Assembly: GCA_009746045.1 (NCBI GenBank)
Contig: RPFO01000154.1
Location: forward strand, 8,456,693-8,520,692
DNA: 64,000 nucleotides
DNA from: Mesostigma viride
Taxonomy: Eukaryota; Streptophyta; Mesostigmatophyceae; Mesostigmatales; Mesostigmataceae
Reading direction: 5' to 3'
Both the position numbers and the translations under genes were made by a program. Positions 6,175-15,526 of the stretch are shown here, piece by piece; the first letter of the stretch is position 1, and the number at the start of each line of letters is the position of its first letter. The notes beneath the pieces are model-generated. The model ran no database searches. It was not told the origin of the DNA and saw only the letters and a program-made list of their open reading frames with translations.

Positions 6175-8273
6175 GTCCTCCGTATGCGAATGGAGGGCAA
6201 TTTGGCTGGGTCCGGGTTCTTGACGACTCGCATCTTGGGTCCGCGAGAGACAGGGCCGTGGAGCGCCTCGTAGTCCTTGTTGGTCCAGCAGCTCGTGTAC
6301 GGATTCGAGAGGAGCGCGTCGCAGTGCCCCCCGCACTGGAGGATGTACAAGCGGTGGTTCCGGGGCACGGTAGGGACGTACATGTGGACGAGACACTGAT
6401 CGAAGTTGTACACGCCCTGGGAAAGGTCCAAAGAACTCTCGTTCACGTTGAGCACGAGGACCTCGCAGTGTAGCGCGAAGGCGACGGCGGCCCACGTGTC
6501 GTGCATCGGGACGCACTTCGAGAGGGAGGCGAGGAGGACGTCTTTGGACGCGCTGACGTGGGGCAGTTTCTTTAGATCGTCGTAGGACCTCTCCACGGCT
6601 CCGATGCAGGCTCGTTTGATCAAGTCCGCCTGCGTGTCGATGTCGGACACTCGCACGACGTTCCCGCCCGTCCAGTGCGTTCCCACGTGGCGACGGGACA
6701 TGAGCACGGCCTCGAACATGTTGCCCTGCTTCATGGAGACGGAACGGATGCGATACAAGGGATCCTCGATCAATGGGTCGAGGTCGATGCGCATGTGCGG
6801 ATCCTTGTCAAAGTTGTTCGTGTACAACCCTTCCTTCAGACGGGCCTTGATCAGGGACGGCGTGACGCGGGGGCCGTCTTCGAGTTCGGCATCCGCGCCG
6901 CGCTCCAAAAACGTCTGGCCCTTGTAGTCGTCTGGTTCGTGGCGGCGGCGCAATAGCGCGCTGAAGTGCTTGTCCCCGTCGTGGTACACGAACAGGGGTG
7001 CCGCGGGGGCCTTCCCCCCGCGGAAAACGTGCGCGGAGAGCGTGTCGAAAGGTAGTGTGAAGGTTGCCCTTTTTCTGGGCATGCGGACGACGCACACGAT
7101 CGGGCGCTCCCACGCGTCGGCGAGCAGTTGGAGCGCGTTGATGCTGACGAACTGTCCCGGCTGCAGGGAGGCGATGACTTCCGCGGGGTCGGTCGCAGAG
7201 GGCCATTTTTTGGTCTCTCGCGCGTGCTGAAGGAGCCGGTCGCGGGCCAACTTGGCCTTTTCGCGCAGGTCCGCGACCGATATCTCGTTGCGCGCGTCCC
7301 AGGAGTAGGCGAGGTTGATCGCGTGGAAGAAGCAGTCGCCATCACCCGGCGTGTGCCGAAGGAAGGCGACGGCCTCGTTAGGGAACTCGGGGGTCGCGTA
7401 CGAGAACAGGGCGTCCACGGGCGTATCGGGCTTGTACGACGACCCGATGTCCATGAATGACGCTGCGTAGACGCCGGTCTTGGGTTGGGTCGTTTTGGGG
7501 ACATTGATGGCGCAGACGTAGTCTCCCGGATCGTACTCTTCGGGCCTCTTGGCCTTGGAAGTGGCGACGACGACCGTGGCGGGTTCGGGCGCTACGGGGG
7601 CGGGCGAGGGTTCGGGCGCTACCGGCGCTGGCGGGGGCGCTGGCGCGGGGCTCTTAGAGGTCTTGAGAGTCAGCAGGGCGTCCGCTACGGACGCGTCGTC
7701 CTCCTCGCTCTCGGACTCGGACTCAGACTCGGGTTCGGACGGTTCGGTCTGTTTGTCCGCGCGGTAGGCGGGCCGCGAGGGCGGGGCGGGGAGAGCGAGG
7801 CCGGAGGGGTACGGAATCGGCGGTTGGTTCCTCCGCGCCCGTGCTCGGTTCTCTCGGTCGACGACCTGCCGCTTGGCCTTGACGATCTCGAGATCGCGCT
7901 CGTACTTGGCCCACGCGGTTTGGAAGTCTCGGTTTTCTTTCGCGCGATTCGCGCTCGTGACGCCGGAGGACGAGCTTTCGAGATCTCGCTCGGATATCTC
8001 CGTGGACAGTTCGTCGGGTGTGATCAGGCCGTACAGCCTCATCTGCCCTCTTTTCATGCACTGGGGGAGCGAGCCCTTGTTTCGGGCGTTGCCGGCGCCG
8101 CAGTACACGGGTCGGTCCTCGTCGGCGCGGTACGCGCGCACTTGTCGAGGCGCGTCGGCGACCTTTCGGAGTCCGTATAGCCGCACCTGGCCCGCTTTTC
8201 GGCACTCCTGCTCGGAGGCCCTGGATCGTGGGTTGGACGCGGCACAGGAGGATCGAGTGGAAACGGGCGACAT
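6171..8273 (-). CDS. OTU-family cysteine protease-like protein (700 aa)
   Basis: Residues about 300-450 form an OTU domain: TPGDGDCFFHAI carries the Asp and catalytic Cys (about C314), and DGDKHFSALL carries the His. OTU proteases remove ubiquitin or ubiquitin-like chains (family knowledge). The N-terminus has two short copies of a C-x-x-G-Q-x-RLYGL motif, then a coiled-coil-like basic segment, an acidic ES repeat and an Ala-Pro linker (about 205-240). The C-terminal third also looks OTU-derived (KCVPMHDTWAAVAFALHCEV, then ILQCGGHCDALLS) but without a clear catalytic Cys, so it may be a degenerate second domain (inference). Confidence 0.75.
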   Translation of the reverse strand: MSPVSTRSSCAASNPRSRASEQECRKAGQVRLYGLRKVADAPRQVRAYRADEDRPVYCGAGNARNKGSLPQCMKRGQMRLYGLITPDELSTEISERDLESSSSGVTSANRAKENRDFQTAWAKYERDLEIVKAKRQVVDRENRARARRNQPPIPYPSGLALPAPPSRPAYRADKQTEPSEPESESESESEEDDASVADALLTLKTSKSPAPAPPPAPVAPEPSPAPVAPEPATVVVATSKAKRPEEYDPGDYVCAINVPKTTQPKTGVYAASFMDIGSSYKPDTPVDALFSYATPEFPNEAVAFLRHTPGDGDCFFHAINLAYSWDARNEISVADLREKAKLARDRLLQHARETKKWPSATDPAEVIASLQPGQFVSINALQLLADAWERPIVCVVRMPRKRATFTLPFDTLSAHVFRGGKAPAAPLFVYHDGDKHFSALLRRRHEPDDYKGQTFLERGADAELEDGPRVTPSLIKARLKEGLYTNNFDKDPHMRIDLDPLIEDPLYRIRSVSMKQGNMFEAVLMSRRHVGTHWTGGNVVRVSDIDTQADLIKRACIGAVERSYDDLKKLPHVSASKDVLLASLSKCVPMHDTWAAVAFALHCEVLVLNVNESSLDLSQGVYNFDQCLVHMYVPTVPRNHRLYILQCGGHCDALLSNPYTSCWTNKDYEALHGPVSRGPKMRVVKNPDPAKLPSIRIRRT

Positions 8274-8310
8274 CGCGATACTCTAAGGCGGTAAAAGAAT
8301 TCACGGGAGT

Positions 8311-8583
8311 TTACAGGACGGACATGAGCAGGACGTTGGCGACGGCCGTCCACTGCATGGGGCTGGTGACTTTCATTTCGGGGTCGGCGCTGGCGGGTCG
8401 CCCGAAGCTGGCGAAGTAGAAGGAGTCCTTGAGTGAAGGCTCGTGTTTCTGTTCGTTGGCGAACCGGCCCATTTGGTGGATGGCGAAGACGCTCGAGGCG
8501 AACAGGAAGAGCTTGACGAGGTTCATGAGGCGCAGGAGGTCGATGACGAAGTTCCGGAGCCAGAGCTTGAAGTCGATCGCCAT
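8311..8583 (-). CDS. small membrane protein (90 aa)
   Basis: Starts MAIDFKLWLRNFVIDLLRLM. Hydrophobic stretches at about residues 8-36 (LVKLFLFASSVFAI) and at the C-terminus (WTAVANVLLMSVL) suggest two membrane segments. It is the first of two adjacent minus-strand membrane genes. No family recognised. Confidence 0.6.
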   Translation of the reverse strand: MAIDFKLWLRNFVIDLLRLMNLVKLFLFASSVFAIHQMGRFANEQKHEPSLKDSFYFASFGRPASADPEMKVTSPMQWTAVANVLLMSVL

Positions 8584-8629
8584 GGTGGTTTACTATAAAT
8601 ACACTCACAAAATGATGCGGAAGGCGGCC

Positions 8630-8986
8630 TTAGTACTTCATGGCGATCACGTGCGTCGTGTACATGACTCCGGTGAGGAAGATGAGGTTGCTCAGTGCGA
8701 GGGTCATGTTCTGGAACTTTGTCTTCATGGCCGTGTCGAGTAGGGCGAACGCGAACGCGATAAACAGGGGAGCTCCGTAGACCTTCCAGCGATACACGGT
8801 CATATCCTTCGCCCGTTTCTCGATTTCGGGGACAGACTTCTTGACCGCCATCGCGATGGCTGGGAAAAGGGCGATGAAGGCGTAGGTGAACCAGTTGGAT
8901 TGCATGATAAACTTCATGTCCGCGGTGAAGTCGCTGGGGCTCTGAAGGCGTTTGAGACCCGCGAAGAACTCGCCGAAAAAGTCCAT
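8630..8986 (-). CDS. membrane protein with about three spans (118 aa)
   Basis: The start MDFFGEFFAGL at 8986 is preferred over an upstream ATG at 9049, which would overlap the divergent lipase and its TATA box. Hydrophobic segments: WFTYAFIALFPAIAM, APLFIAFAFALLDTA and LSNLIFLTGVMYTTHVI. Probable virion or host-membrane protein. It is divergent from the lipase gene, with 61 bases between starts. Confidence 0.65.
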   Translation of the reverse strand: MDFFGEFFAGLKRLQSPSDFTADMKFIMQSNWFTYAFIALFPAIAMAVKKSVPEIEKRAKDMTVYRWKVYGAPLFIAFAFALLDTAMKTKFQNMTLALSNLIFLTGVMYTTHVIAMKY

Positions 8987-8998
8987 GTCCGTGTTCGT

Positions 8999-9005
8999 TA
9001 TAAAG
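8999..9005 (+). promoter_or_regulatory. TATA box of the lipase gene
   Basis: TATAAAG in the context CGTTATAAAGAGACG, 43 bases upstream of the lipase ATG at 9048. The same CGTTATAAAG core occurs at 2797 and 4222. Confidence 0.5.
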
Positions 9006-9047
9006 AGACGCGACAAAATTTTTTCGTACAGAAGAGACCGTCTGGCC

Positions 9048-9777
9048 ATGGACCCCGTTCTTCTGGCCGCGCTGCGGGAGTGCGCCCTGTACTCGACGGC
9101 GATCTACTTCCCCGCGGCCATCCCGGAAACGTGGCGGGTGTTCGAGTACGGGAGGGAGGGCAAGGGCGCCGTCGTCACGATCCCGCGGAAGAAGCGGCAG
9201 GTGGTCGTGGTCCGCGGGACGGTGCTGACATCCTTCAACAACTACCGCACCAACTTCGACTGGAACCTGCAGCTCGATGCCGCGTTCGGGTGCAAGATGC
9301 ACGCCGGGTACGCAGACGCGGCCAAGCGCGTGGTCGACTGCGTAGTTCCCCAGCTGAAGGACGGGTACGCGATCGACTGGACGGGCCACTCGATGGGCGG
9401 CGCTGTCGCGGTCTGCGCGGCCGCGCTCATGAAGCCCGCGGAATCCGACCGGTCCGCGCGCGTGATGACGTTCGGACAGCCCATGGTGACGGACGCGGAA
9501 GGCTGCGGCGTTCTTCGCGAGCGGTTGGACGGCGATCCCTACTGGCGCGTCGTCGACGAGGACGACTTCCTCGTCCTTTTTTCCGAACCCGGTCCTGTTC
9601 CGCCACTTCGGCCACGCGATGATCCTGAAGGGGCAGAACGCGCGGTGGATGGGCCTCGCATCGCACCTGGCGTTCGACCAGGGGGTAGAGGCGACCCCCG
9701 CAGGGTACCTGGGGCGTTTGAACGCCGTGGTCGAGCAGGTCGACTCGTTCCGCGTCGAGATGGACGACCGCGTCTGA
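9048..9777 (+). CDS. class 3 lipase-like protein, interrupted by a one-base frameshift
   Basis: Starts MDPVLLAALRECALYSTAIY. The alpha/beta-hydrolase nucleophile elbow GHSMGGA places Ser at about residue 115, after the oxyanion-type strand VVVVRGT; an acidic VVDEDDF follows, as in fungal-type class 3 lipases. At the T6 run 9577-9582 the frame shifts by one base: the next frame continues PNPVLFRHFGHAMILKGQ, containing the expected catalytic His, to TGA at 9775-9777 (ends FRVEMDDRV). The undisturbed frame runs on as arginine/proline-rich nonsense. Either a sequencing error in the homopolymer, a recent inactivating indel, or frameshifting; the sequence alone cannot decide. Predicted to hydrolyse ester bonds in lipids, perhaps for host membrane exit or entry (inference). 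Confidence 0.7.
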
Positions 9778-9823
9778 CGCGGGCGGGAAAAAAAATCAAG
9801 AGTGTTATGAGGAACGCCGTATC

Positions 9824-10099
9824 ATGTCCGCAAAGTCGTGGTACAGCGACATGGTCGCCGCCAGGAGAGAGGGCGAGGACGAGGATACGAAGAGCGTGCA
9901 CACGTCTCGCTCGCTGGCCCCGTCGACCGTCGTGCACATGGCCGAGAAAGAGAGCGGTTGGACCGAGCCCCCGCGGTCCATCCTGAAGAAGCCAGCGCCC
10001 GCAGAGGAGGCCGTGAGCAAGTACGTCGCCACGACGTACAAGACGGACCCCCGTTCGCTGCGTTCACCGCAGCTGAAAGATGTTCTCGTGGTCAAGTAG
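9824..10099 (+). CDS. small hydrophilic protein (91 aa)
   Basis: Starts MSAKSWYSDMVAARREG. Charged, low in hydrophobics, with a basic KSILKK-like segment (RSILKKPAPAEE). No recognised domain. It lies in a run of plus-strand genes with short spacing, between the lipase and the 302-aa gene. Confidence 0.55.
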   Translation: MSAKSWYSDMVAARREGEDEDTKSVHTSRSLAPSTVVHMAEKESGWTEPPRSILKKPAPAEEAVSKYVATTYKTDPRSLRSPQLKDVLVVK

Positions 10100-10116
10100 C
10101 GGGCTGGTATCGGATC

Positions 10117-11025
10117 ATGGCGCCCGGGTCCGTGCGCACGAGGGCGGCCGTGTTGGGGATGTTGCGCCTGCTGCTGCCCCTGATGTCTTGGTTCGTGATA
10201 TTATACCGCCGCGCGATATCCATGTACGCCTCGCGGAGGATCGCGGACGGGGCGGAAGCGCGTCCGCGGCTCAGCGTCAAGAGGGTGTATATCTCGGACC
10301 GTACGGATTGGTACCACGTGGGCCATGAGTTCCGAGAGTACCTGCGCGAATGCGGCGGGCAGATCACGGCGTGCGATCCAGACGTGCTGATGTCCAAACT
10401 GGACTGCTTTGTCGTGGTAAAGTCGCTCGCGGAACACCGCGTGTCCCTGGCGGTGGAGTACGTCATGGACGGAAAGGATTACGTCATCACATACCACTTG
10501 ACAGATCCGGTCACGTTCCCTCCTGACCGCGGGGATGGATGGGAAGAGATAGATCAAGACGCCGCGAGGAAACGGCGCATCTCGTCGTCCGTTCTCTCGG
10601 CGCGTTTGGTACTCCCACCGATTGAATCGTCGGACCCTCGCGAGCTCGACGTGACCGAGGAAGTGTCTTTGTCTCGCGGGCCGGACCTCGATTTCTACCG
10701 ATTCGCGGGCGTGCGGCAGTACGCGTGGGCCGTGGCGCGGTACGCGGAGATAAGGAGGCAGAACAGGGAAGCGTTCCACCTGATCGGCAAGAAGCCCCCG
10801 TTCGGGTCGCTGTACCCGCCCGCGGACTCGGACTCGGACTCCGTGTCGGACTCGGTCTCGCTATCGTCCGTCGGGAGCGGTTCGTCCACGGAGGAGGAGG
10901 AGGACGAGGAGCAAGACACTCCGGTGTGCGTCTCGGAGCCCGGGAAAACTTTGCGCGTCATATTCGGAGACGGGGCCGTCGCGGAGTACGACGTTTCACT
11001 CGACGACTACCTTTTGTGGGAGTAG
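10117..11025 (+). CDS. membrane-anchored hypothetical protein (302 aa)
   Basis: ATG at 10117 is chosen because it puts a hydrophobic segment (LGMLRLLLPLMSWFVILY) near the N-terminus as signal anchor; upstream codons overlap the previous gene in another frame. The middle is a mixed soluble domain. The C-terminal part has an Asp-Ser repeat and a Glu-rich run before a final acidic strand (AEYDVSLDDYLLWE). No family recognised. The stop is 10 bases before the next start, suggesting a compact gene run. Confidence 0.65.
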   Translation: MAPGSVRTRAAVLGMLRLLLPLMSWFVILYRRAISMYASRRIADGAEARPRLSVKRVYISDRTDWYHVGHEFREYLRECGGQITACDPDVLMSKLDCFVVVKSLAEHRVSLAVEYVMDGKDYVITYHLTDPVTFPPDRGDGWEEIDQDAARKRRISSSVLSARLVLPPIESSDPRELDVTEEVSLSRGPDLDFYRFAGVRQYAWAVARYAEIRRQNREAFHLIGKKPPFGSLYPPADSDSDSVSDSVSLSSVGSGSSTEEEEDEEQDTPVCVSEPGKTLRVIFGDGAVAEYDVSLDDYLLWE

Positions 11026-11034
11026 ACGCGCCCG

Positions 11035-11799
11035 ATGGCGGACGAGGACGCGTACGACGAGGACGCGGGGGCGAATGACAGGTATATTTCGTACACGAAC
11101 CCGTTCCGCGTGTTGCGCGCGGCGCCCCTTTTGGCCATGCTAGACCGTGGCGGCCACACGTCCTGGCCCGAGCGTACGACGGTCTGCTGCTGGCACTGCT
11201 GCCACCCGTTTGACAACGTCCCGGCGACGTTGCCGGTCAAGTATAAGGAGGGGAGGGGGTACTTAGTGAAGGGCCTTTTTTGCAGTTTTTCGTGCGCCAA
11301 GACGTTCAATTTAGACGACATATCGTCCCAGAGAGACCTCCGAAACTCGTGGCTGTTCCAGATGACGTTGCGGCTATGGCGGATGAACAAGGACAGGCCG
11401 CAGGGGTCGTTCCCGGGCGTGAAGCCCGCGCCCCCGCGCATGGCCCTGAAGATGTTCGGCGGGGACATGACGATCGAGGAGTTCCGGAACACGAACCCCT
11501 TGGAAACGCACGCGCTTTTGAACCCGCCCTTCAGCATGGAGGTGATACAGCAGGTGCATTGTGTGTACGACATTAACGAGAGGGACCGCACCATGCGTAG
11601 GGACCCCGTGCGCCGGGAGAACCCGTCGACGTTCGTCGGCGACTCCCGGGCCGACGAGGATAGGAAACGGAAGAAGGGGGAGAGCGGCGCGCTAGCCCTG
11701 AAACGGGGCAAGCCGAACTCCGACCCCAAGAACTCGCTCGACAAGTTTTTAGGAATTAAGCGGACGGCCTTGAAGGCCCCCTCGTCTTCGTCAAAATAA
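11035..11799 (+). CDS. VLTF2-like FCS/MYM zinc-finger protein (254 aa)
   Basis: Residues about 43-90 contain CCWHCCHPFDNVPATLPVKY, then GLFCSFSCAKTFN: the paired Cys motif, LP strand and FCS-C arrangement of the zinc finger found in poxvirus late transcription factor VLTF2 (A1) and relatives in other large DNA viruses. That family activates viral late transcription (established for poxviruses; inferred here). The C-terminal ~55 residues are basic and Ser/Lys-rich. The last 165 bases form the left end of the tandem duplication, so a copy of this tail is fused to the HNH-like gene at 15878. Confidence 0.7.
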   Translation: MADEDAYDEDAGANDRYISYTNPFRVLRAAPLLAMLDRGGHTSWPERTTVCCWHCCHPFDNVPATLPVKYKEGRGYLVKGLFCSFSCAKTFNLDDISSQRDLRNSWLFQMTLRLWRMNKDRPQGSFPGVKPAPPRMALKMFGGDMTIEEFRNTNPLETHALLNPPFSMEVIQQVHCVYDINERDRTMRRDPVRRENPSTFVGDSRADEDRKRKKGESGALALKRGKPNSDPKNSLDKFLGIKRTALKAPSSSSK

Positions 11800-11829
11800 T
11801 TTTGCTATTGTAATGTATAATACAATCGC

Positions 11830-11964
11830 ATGGCTCGCAAGACTGGCAAGGCGGCTCTCGCTGCAAACCCGTGGATGCGTCACGTGAACGCCACTATGAA
11901 GAAGCACAAGGGCATGAAACTCAAGGCAGTGTTGAAGGAAGCTTCGAGGACTTATCGCAAGTAA
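11830..11964 (+). CDS. small very basic protein (44 aa), copy 1
   Basis: Reads MARKTGKAALAANPWMRHV, then a Lys-rich stretch, ending KEASRTYRK before TAA. Fifteen Lys/Arg in 44 residues, with the pattern NPWM-x-HV...K-x-VLK-x-A-x-x-TY that occurs in short basic proteins of several giant viruses. It could bind DNA or be a packaged virion component (inference). An AT-rich upstream region (TATTGTAATGTATAATAC) is a plausible promoter. Identical copy at 16073-16207. Confidence 0.6.
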   Translation: MARKTGKAALAANPWMRHVNATMKKHKGMKLKAVLKEASRTYRK

Positions 11965-11974
11965 CTTTTCGCGT

Positions 11975-13098
11975 TCATAGTAGATCGTAGTCGATCCCGA
12001 TCGTTCGGAGCATGTGCAAGTCGGTTTCGTGCAGGTGGAACACCTTGTACTTGGTCTCGGAGGCGGCCTTGGCCTTTCGATCGGGCTGCGTCCTCCCGCC
12101 CACCGGGGGCGAGCGAGGGACCCACCATTGCGGCCAGGAACCGTGCTGCGACCGGTGATTGAATGCCTTAAAGAATCGAAGCAGGCCTTCCGCCTTGCGT
12201 ATTTTGCACGCGCGGCGGTCGGTCGCGGTCTTTATCGTCGTTTGGGCGTTGCTCTCCATTTCTTTGTGGTAGGGCGCCCCGTAGTCCCACAGGATCTCTT
12301 CGCCCGGGAACAGGTGCCGGGTCGCGTATATCGTCGAACCGATCACGACGGTGTTCGCTTGGAACCCCGTGCGGTAGGGATCGTTCGCCATGTGGGCGAA
12401 ATAGCACGGGTAGGGCGTGTTCGCGTTGTCGACTCCGGGCGGCGACCCGCCGTCAATCTGCACGCCGTTGACGGTGATGAGCATGTCGGCTCTTCCCGTG
12501 CATTCCAACAACGTATTGCGTACCCACGTGTACAGTATGTCGTGCGTGTCCTCCGACATCATGTCGAGCGCGTCGTGGCAATCTTGTTGGAATGCGTCTC
12601 CGTTGAACTGCATCGCCTCGAATTTCTCCCATGACTCGGGGCTGGGCTGCGGCCCGATCGCGCGGCCGACGTACACGGCGACCGGCTGGCCCCGCGCGAA
12701 GAAGCGGTCCGCGTACAGCCCGTTTTCGAACATGCCGCGGGTCGCGAGCGCGCGGCTTTCGGCCACACGGAGCCACGGGTGCCGCGACCCGTCGCGCGAC
12801 ACGGCACGGATGAGGATGTTGCCGTTCGCGTCGGGGACGTGCACGAGACGGGACGGGAGACGTCCGTCGCCGTACGCCTGCCGCATGGGCACGGCAGCGG
12901 GGGGCGCGAGCCGGTTGACGAAGTTGAACATCTCGATGACCAGCTTGCGCTCCTCTTCGGAAGTCTCTCTGGTGCCGGGTGGGGGCAGTTTTCCTCCTGC
13001 GTGAGGAGAGAGGGGGGTCGCGCATACTGTACCGGGGGCGGGCCGAAGGGTTTGCCCCGGAGGCTCCATTTGTCGTATAGCGTGCGCGTGGAGTCCAT
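11975..13098 (-). CDS. SET-domain protein, copy 1, N-terminus frameshifted
   Basis: Same gene as 16218-17342, but a G-run near 12981 has 5 bases instead of 6. The original start MDSTRTLYDKW at 13098 therefore runs into a wrong frame, while the SET-containing frame can only begin at 13069 (MEPPGQTLRP), giving 364 aa with a replaced N-terminus. The SET domain itself (from NILIRAVSRDG to GEEILWDYGAPY) is intact. Either one copy is decaying or the difference is a base-calling error. Confidence 0.75.
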
Positions 13099-13125
13099 GG
13101 AAATATCTCAGGCGAGTGTATATCT

Positions 13126-13368
13126 ATGACGATCGCTCGGTATCTTACGTACGAGGGCGGTCCTTCGTTCCCTATACGCGCGCGTTTCGCGCAGACGATG
13201 AATAGAGACGAGAAGGTGCCGTCAGACGCGCTGTCCCGTTTGCAGACTTTCCAGTCGCCGGTAAAAGGCGGGAACGCGGAAATGGTCATGGTACCGCGGG
13301 ATGTTTTGATGCGGATCCTGAACGCGGTCCCTGTCCCAGCGGATGGCGTAAAAACTTCTTCGGAGTAA
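13126..13368 (+). CDS. hypothetical protein (80 aa), copy 1
   Basis: Starts MTIARYLTYEGGPSFPIRAR, 27 bases from the divergent SET start and 9 bases before the 702-aa gene. Soluble, mixed composition; MVMVPRDVLMRILNAVPV forms a likely helix. No family. Identical copy at 17370-17612. Confidence 0.5.
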   Translation: MTIARYLTYEGGPSFPIRARFAQTMNRDEKVPSDALSRLQTFQSPVKGGNAEMVMVPRDVLMRILNAVPVPADGVKTSSE

Positions 13369-13377
13369 GTATAGGCC

Positions 13378-15486
13378 ATGAACCGCTCTTGGAGACACGA
13401 ACCGCAAACAGAAGAGGCCAAAACGCCGGGGATCCTCGCGCGGCTGTTCCGAGGCAGCGCAGACGCGATGGGGTGGACGCGGGACAAGGTGGGAGCGTGC
13501 GCGAACGGGGTCGGAAAGTCGCTCAACAGGAAGGAGCTGGAGACGCTCGTCACCCTCCTTTACAACGAGCTGCCGACGGGCTTCACGTCCAAACTGCCCT
13601 CGAACACGCTGTGCATGCTGGCGGGGGACCAGATCGTGGGGTACCTGCTCGTGAACCTGTGCAAGGACGCGATGAAGGGGCACGCCGAGTCCCACGAGAG
13701 GCTCGTGGACGCGGCGCACCTTCTCACGAAGAAGCCCAAGGACCTCCTGGGCAAGGTGCCTAAGAACTACCTGTGCGAGTTGATCGCGCAGGCCACGAAC
13801 ACGTCCCAGCGCGTGGCGGCTCTGCAGGGCACGCCGGAGTTCCGGAAGCTCGACAGGTTCGATTTTCGGGACATCGGCGTGCAGGCGGCTCGGGCGTTTG
13901 CGGACGAAGACGCGGGCCGAGGGCACGCCGCGATCGTGAACAACGTGTTCCCGAACGGCCGCGTGCGTAGAGCGGCGCCCGCTCGTCGTCATCGTCGCGA
14001 CCGCGACCGGTCGCCGCCGAGGAGGTACTACGACGACGTCCACGACGCGTACCAGGCCTCCGTCGGGGGTGAGGCTCCCCCTAGCGCGGCGTGTCATCGC
14101 GTCATGGCCTCAGCGTTGCGGAACGTCCACAGGGCGCGGGCGGCGCAGCTCGTGGAGGCGCTGAACCCGTTGACGGGGACGAAGAAGTTCGACCCGAAAC
14201 GCGGCACTCGGGCGTCTGCGGAGGGCAGCAACGCGTTCACGGGGATCGAGCGGTCCGAGCCGCGGTTGGGAGAGGTGGGGTCCTCGGGCGACGGGAATAG
14301 GTACCGCAGGGATAAGGTGTTCGGCCCGGGGGTCCACCTCGCGGAGGACGATCCGGAAGGTGCACCTGAACCCGCTCCCCCTCTCCCTGATTATATCAAG
14401 AAACTGTATGAGGAGCTTGCGGTCAAGCCTACTGGTCCTATTACCGCCGAAATGGCACAAAAGTTCCATGAAAAAATGTCACTTGCATTAGGCGGGTCTG
14501 ATTGGGTGTTTGATGATATGCCGAACGAACATTTTGCGACGTGGGCTGACCATACAGACCTCGACATGTCTAACTCTGACGTAAAGAGGTTCGTGGAAAG
14601 AATCAAAGAGTACAGTATTGATCCTAACAATTCGAGGCTTCAACTAGGTGTTACTTTCCGAGATATAGAGCTTGCATTCCCTGACTCTGGAACCGACGCC
14701 GAAAAAAACGCGAAAATACGTGACGCTTTCAAGAAAATACACGAGAACATAGCGACTGGGATGGCAGATAGAACAGCCACCGACTTGGCAGCTGGTAAGC
14801 GTCTAACTTCGATACCTCTAGCGAAAGCTTATATGGAGTACAAGCGATTGGTGAATGATCGTCCGGGCTTATTACTTGATATGAAATATATCGATGGTAT
14901 CGCGAAGAGGCACGGTGGTGGGAAGGAGGGGGAAAGGGATATCAAGTTGAACCTATTAAATAAAGAACTGCAACGTCCGGATATTGTTGCGGAACCTCAT
15001 AAGCGTTATGAAGCCCTATACACGCTCTATAACCAGATTCCTGCCCTATATCGTGAAAACTCTCGCGATGTACAACGGGGATTTTTGAACATATTCAAGG
15101 GGAGAATGACCGGTCCGGAACGTTTCGAAGCATTGAAACGCTTGATTTCGAGAGCTAAATTGGATCCATACATAAGTTCTATGCAGATATTTCGTCCGCC
15201 GAAGGTTCAAGTCTCCGATCAAAAGGCAGTCGAGGAAGTTCTTGAGAAGGTAAAGGAGAGCAAGGACAAAAAAATGATTAATACGGTCGACCGGCTTCTG
15301 AGTGTGGTGTATGGATCTAACAAGCCAAAAAATTGGAAAAGTACGCACCCTGTAACCCAGAAGCGTGTAGCTAAAACACGTTCCGCGGGGCGCGCCAAAT
15401 CCCCGAAAAGGACGGTGAAGCGCAAACCCGTCCACCGCCCGCTCGCCAAGTGCATCGGGGTGAAGAACGGCGTCTTCTGCGGCTAA
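13378..15486 (+). CDS. 702-aa protein of two-part composition, copy 1
   Basis: Starts MNRSWRHEPQTEEAKTPGIL. Residues 1-335 are GC-rich in codon use and include an Arg-rich patch (RRAAPARRHRRDRDRS, about 198-213). From about 14385 (PDYIKKLYEELAVKPTGP) to about 15350 the DNA turns AT-rich and the protein becomes helical and Lys-rich. The last ~45 residues are very basic and GC-rich (KSPKRTVKRKPVHRPLAK) and end in CIGVKNGVFCG. Perhaps a virion core or DNA-associated protein (inference). No family recognised. Identical copy at 17622-19730. Confidence 0.75.
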   Translation: MNRSWRHEPQTEEAKTPGILARLFRGSADAMGWTRDKVGACANGVGKSLNRKELETLVTLLYNELPTGFTSKLPSNTLCMLAGDQIVGYLLVNLCKDAMKGHAESHERLVDAAHLLTKKPKDLLGKVPKNYLCELIAQATNTSQRVAALQGTPEFRKLDRFDFRDIGVQAARAFADEDAGRGHAAIVNNVFPNGRVRRAAPARRHRRDRDRSPPRRYYDDVHDAYQASVGGEAPPSAACHRVMASALRNVHRARAAQLVEALNPLTGTKKFDPKRGTRASAEGSNAFTGIERSEPRLGEVGSSGDGNRYRRDKVFGPGVHLAEDDPEGAPEPAPPLPDYIKKLYEELAVKPTGPITAEMAQKFHEKMSLALGGSDWVFDDMPNEHFATWADHTDLDMSNSDVKRFVERIKEYSIDPNNSRLQLGVTFRDIELAFPDSGTDAEKNAKIRDAFKKIHENIATGMADRTATDLAAGKRLTSIPLAKAYMEYKRLVNDRPGLLLDMKYIDGIAKRHGGGKEGERDIKLNLLNKELQRPDIVAEPHKRYEALYTLYNQIPALYRENSRDVQRGFLNIFKGRMTGPERFEALKRLISRAKLDPYISSMQIFRPPKVQVSDQKAVEEVLEKVKESKDKKMINTVDRLLSVVYGSNKPKNWKSTHPVTQKRVAKTRSAGRAKSPKRTVKRKPVHRPLAKCIGVKNGVFCG

Positions 15487-15526
15487 AACCGCGCCCCGAT
15501 TTTGGGAGAGTACTAGAAACGCCGAA

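Noticed and set aside
9048-9777. Programmed ribosomal frameshifting in the lipase
   Set aside because: A T6 run alone is not a known shift signal and no downstream structure was evident; an indel or read error is simpler.
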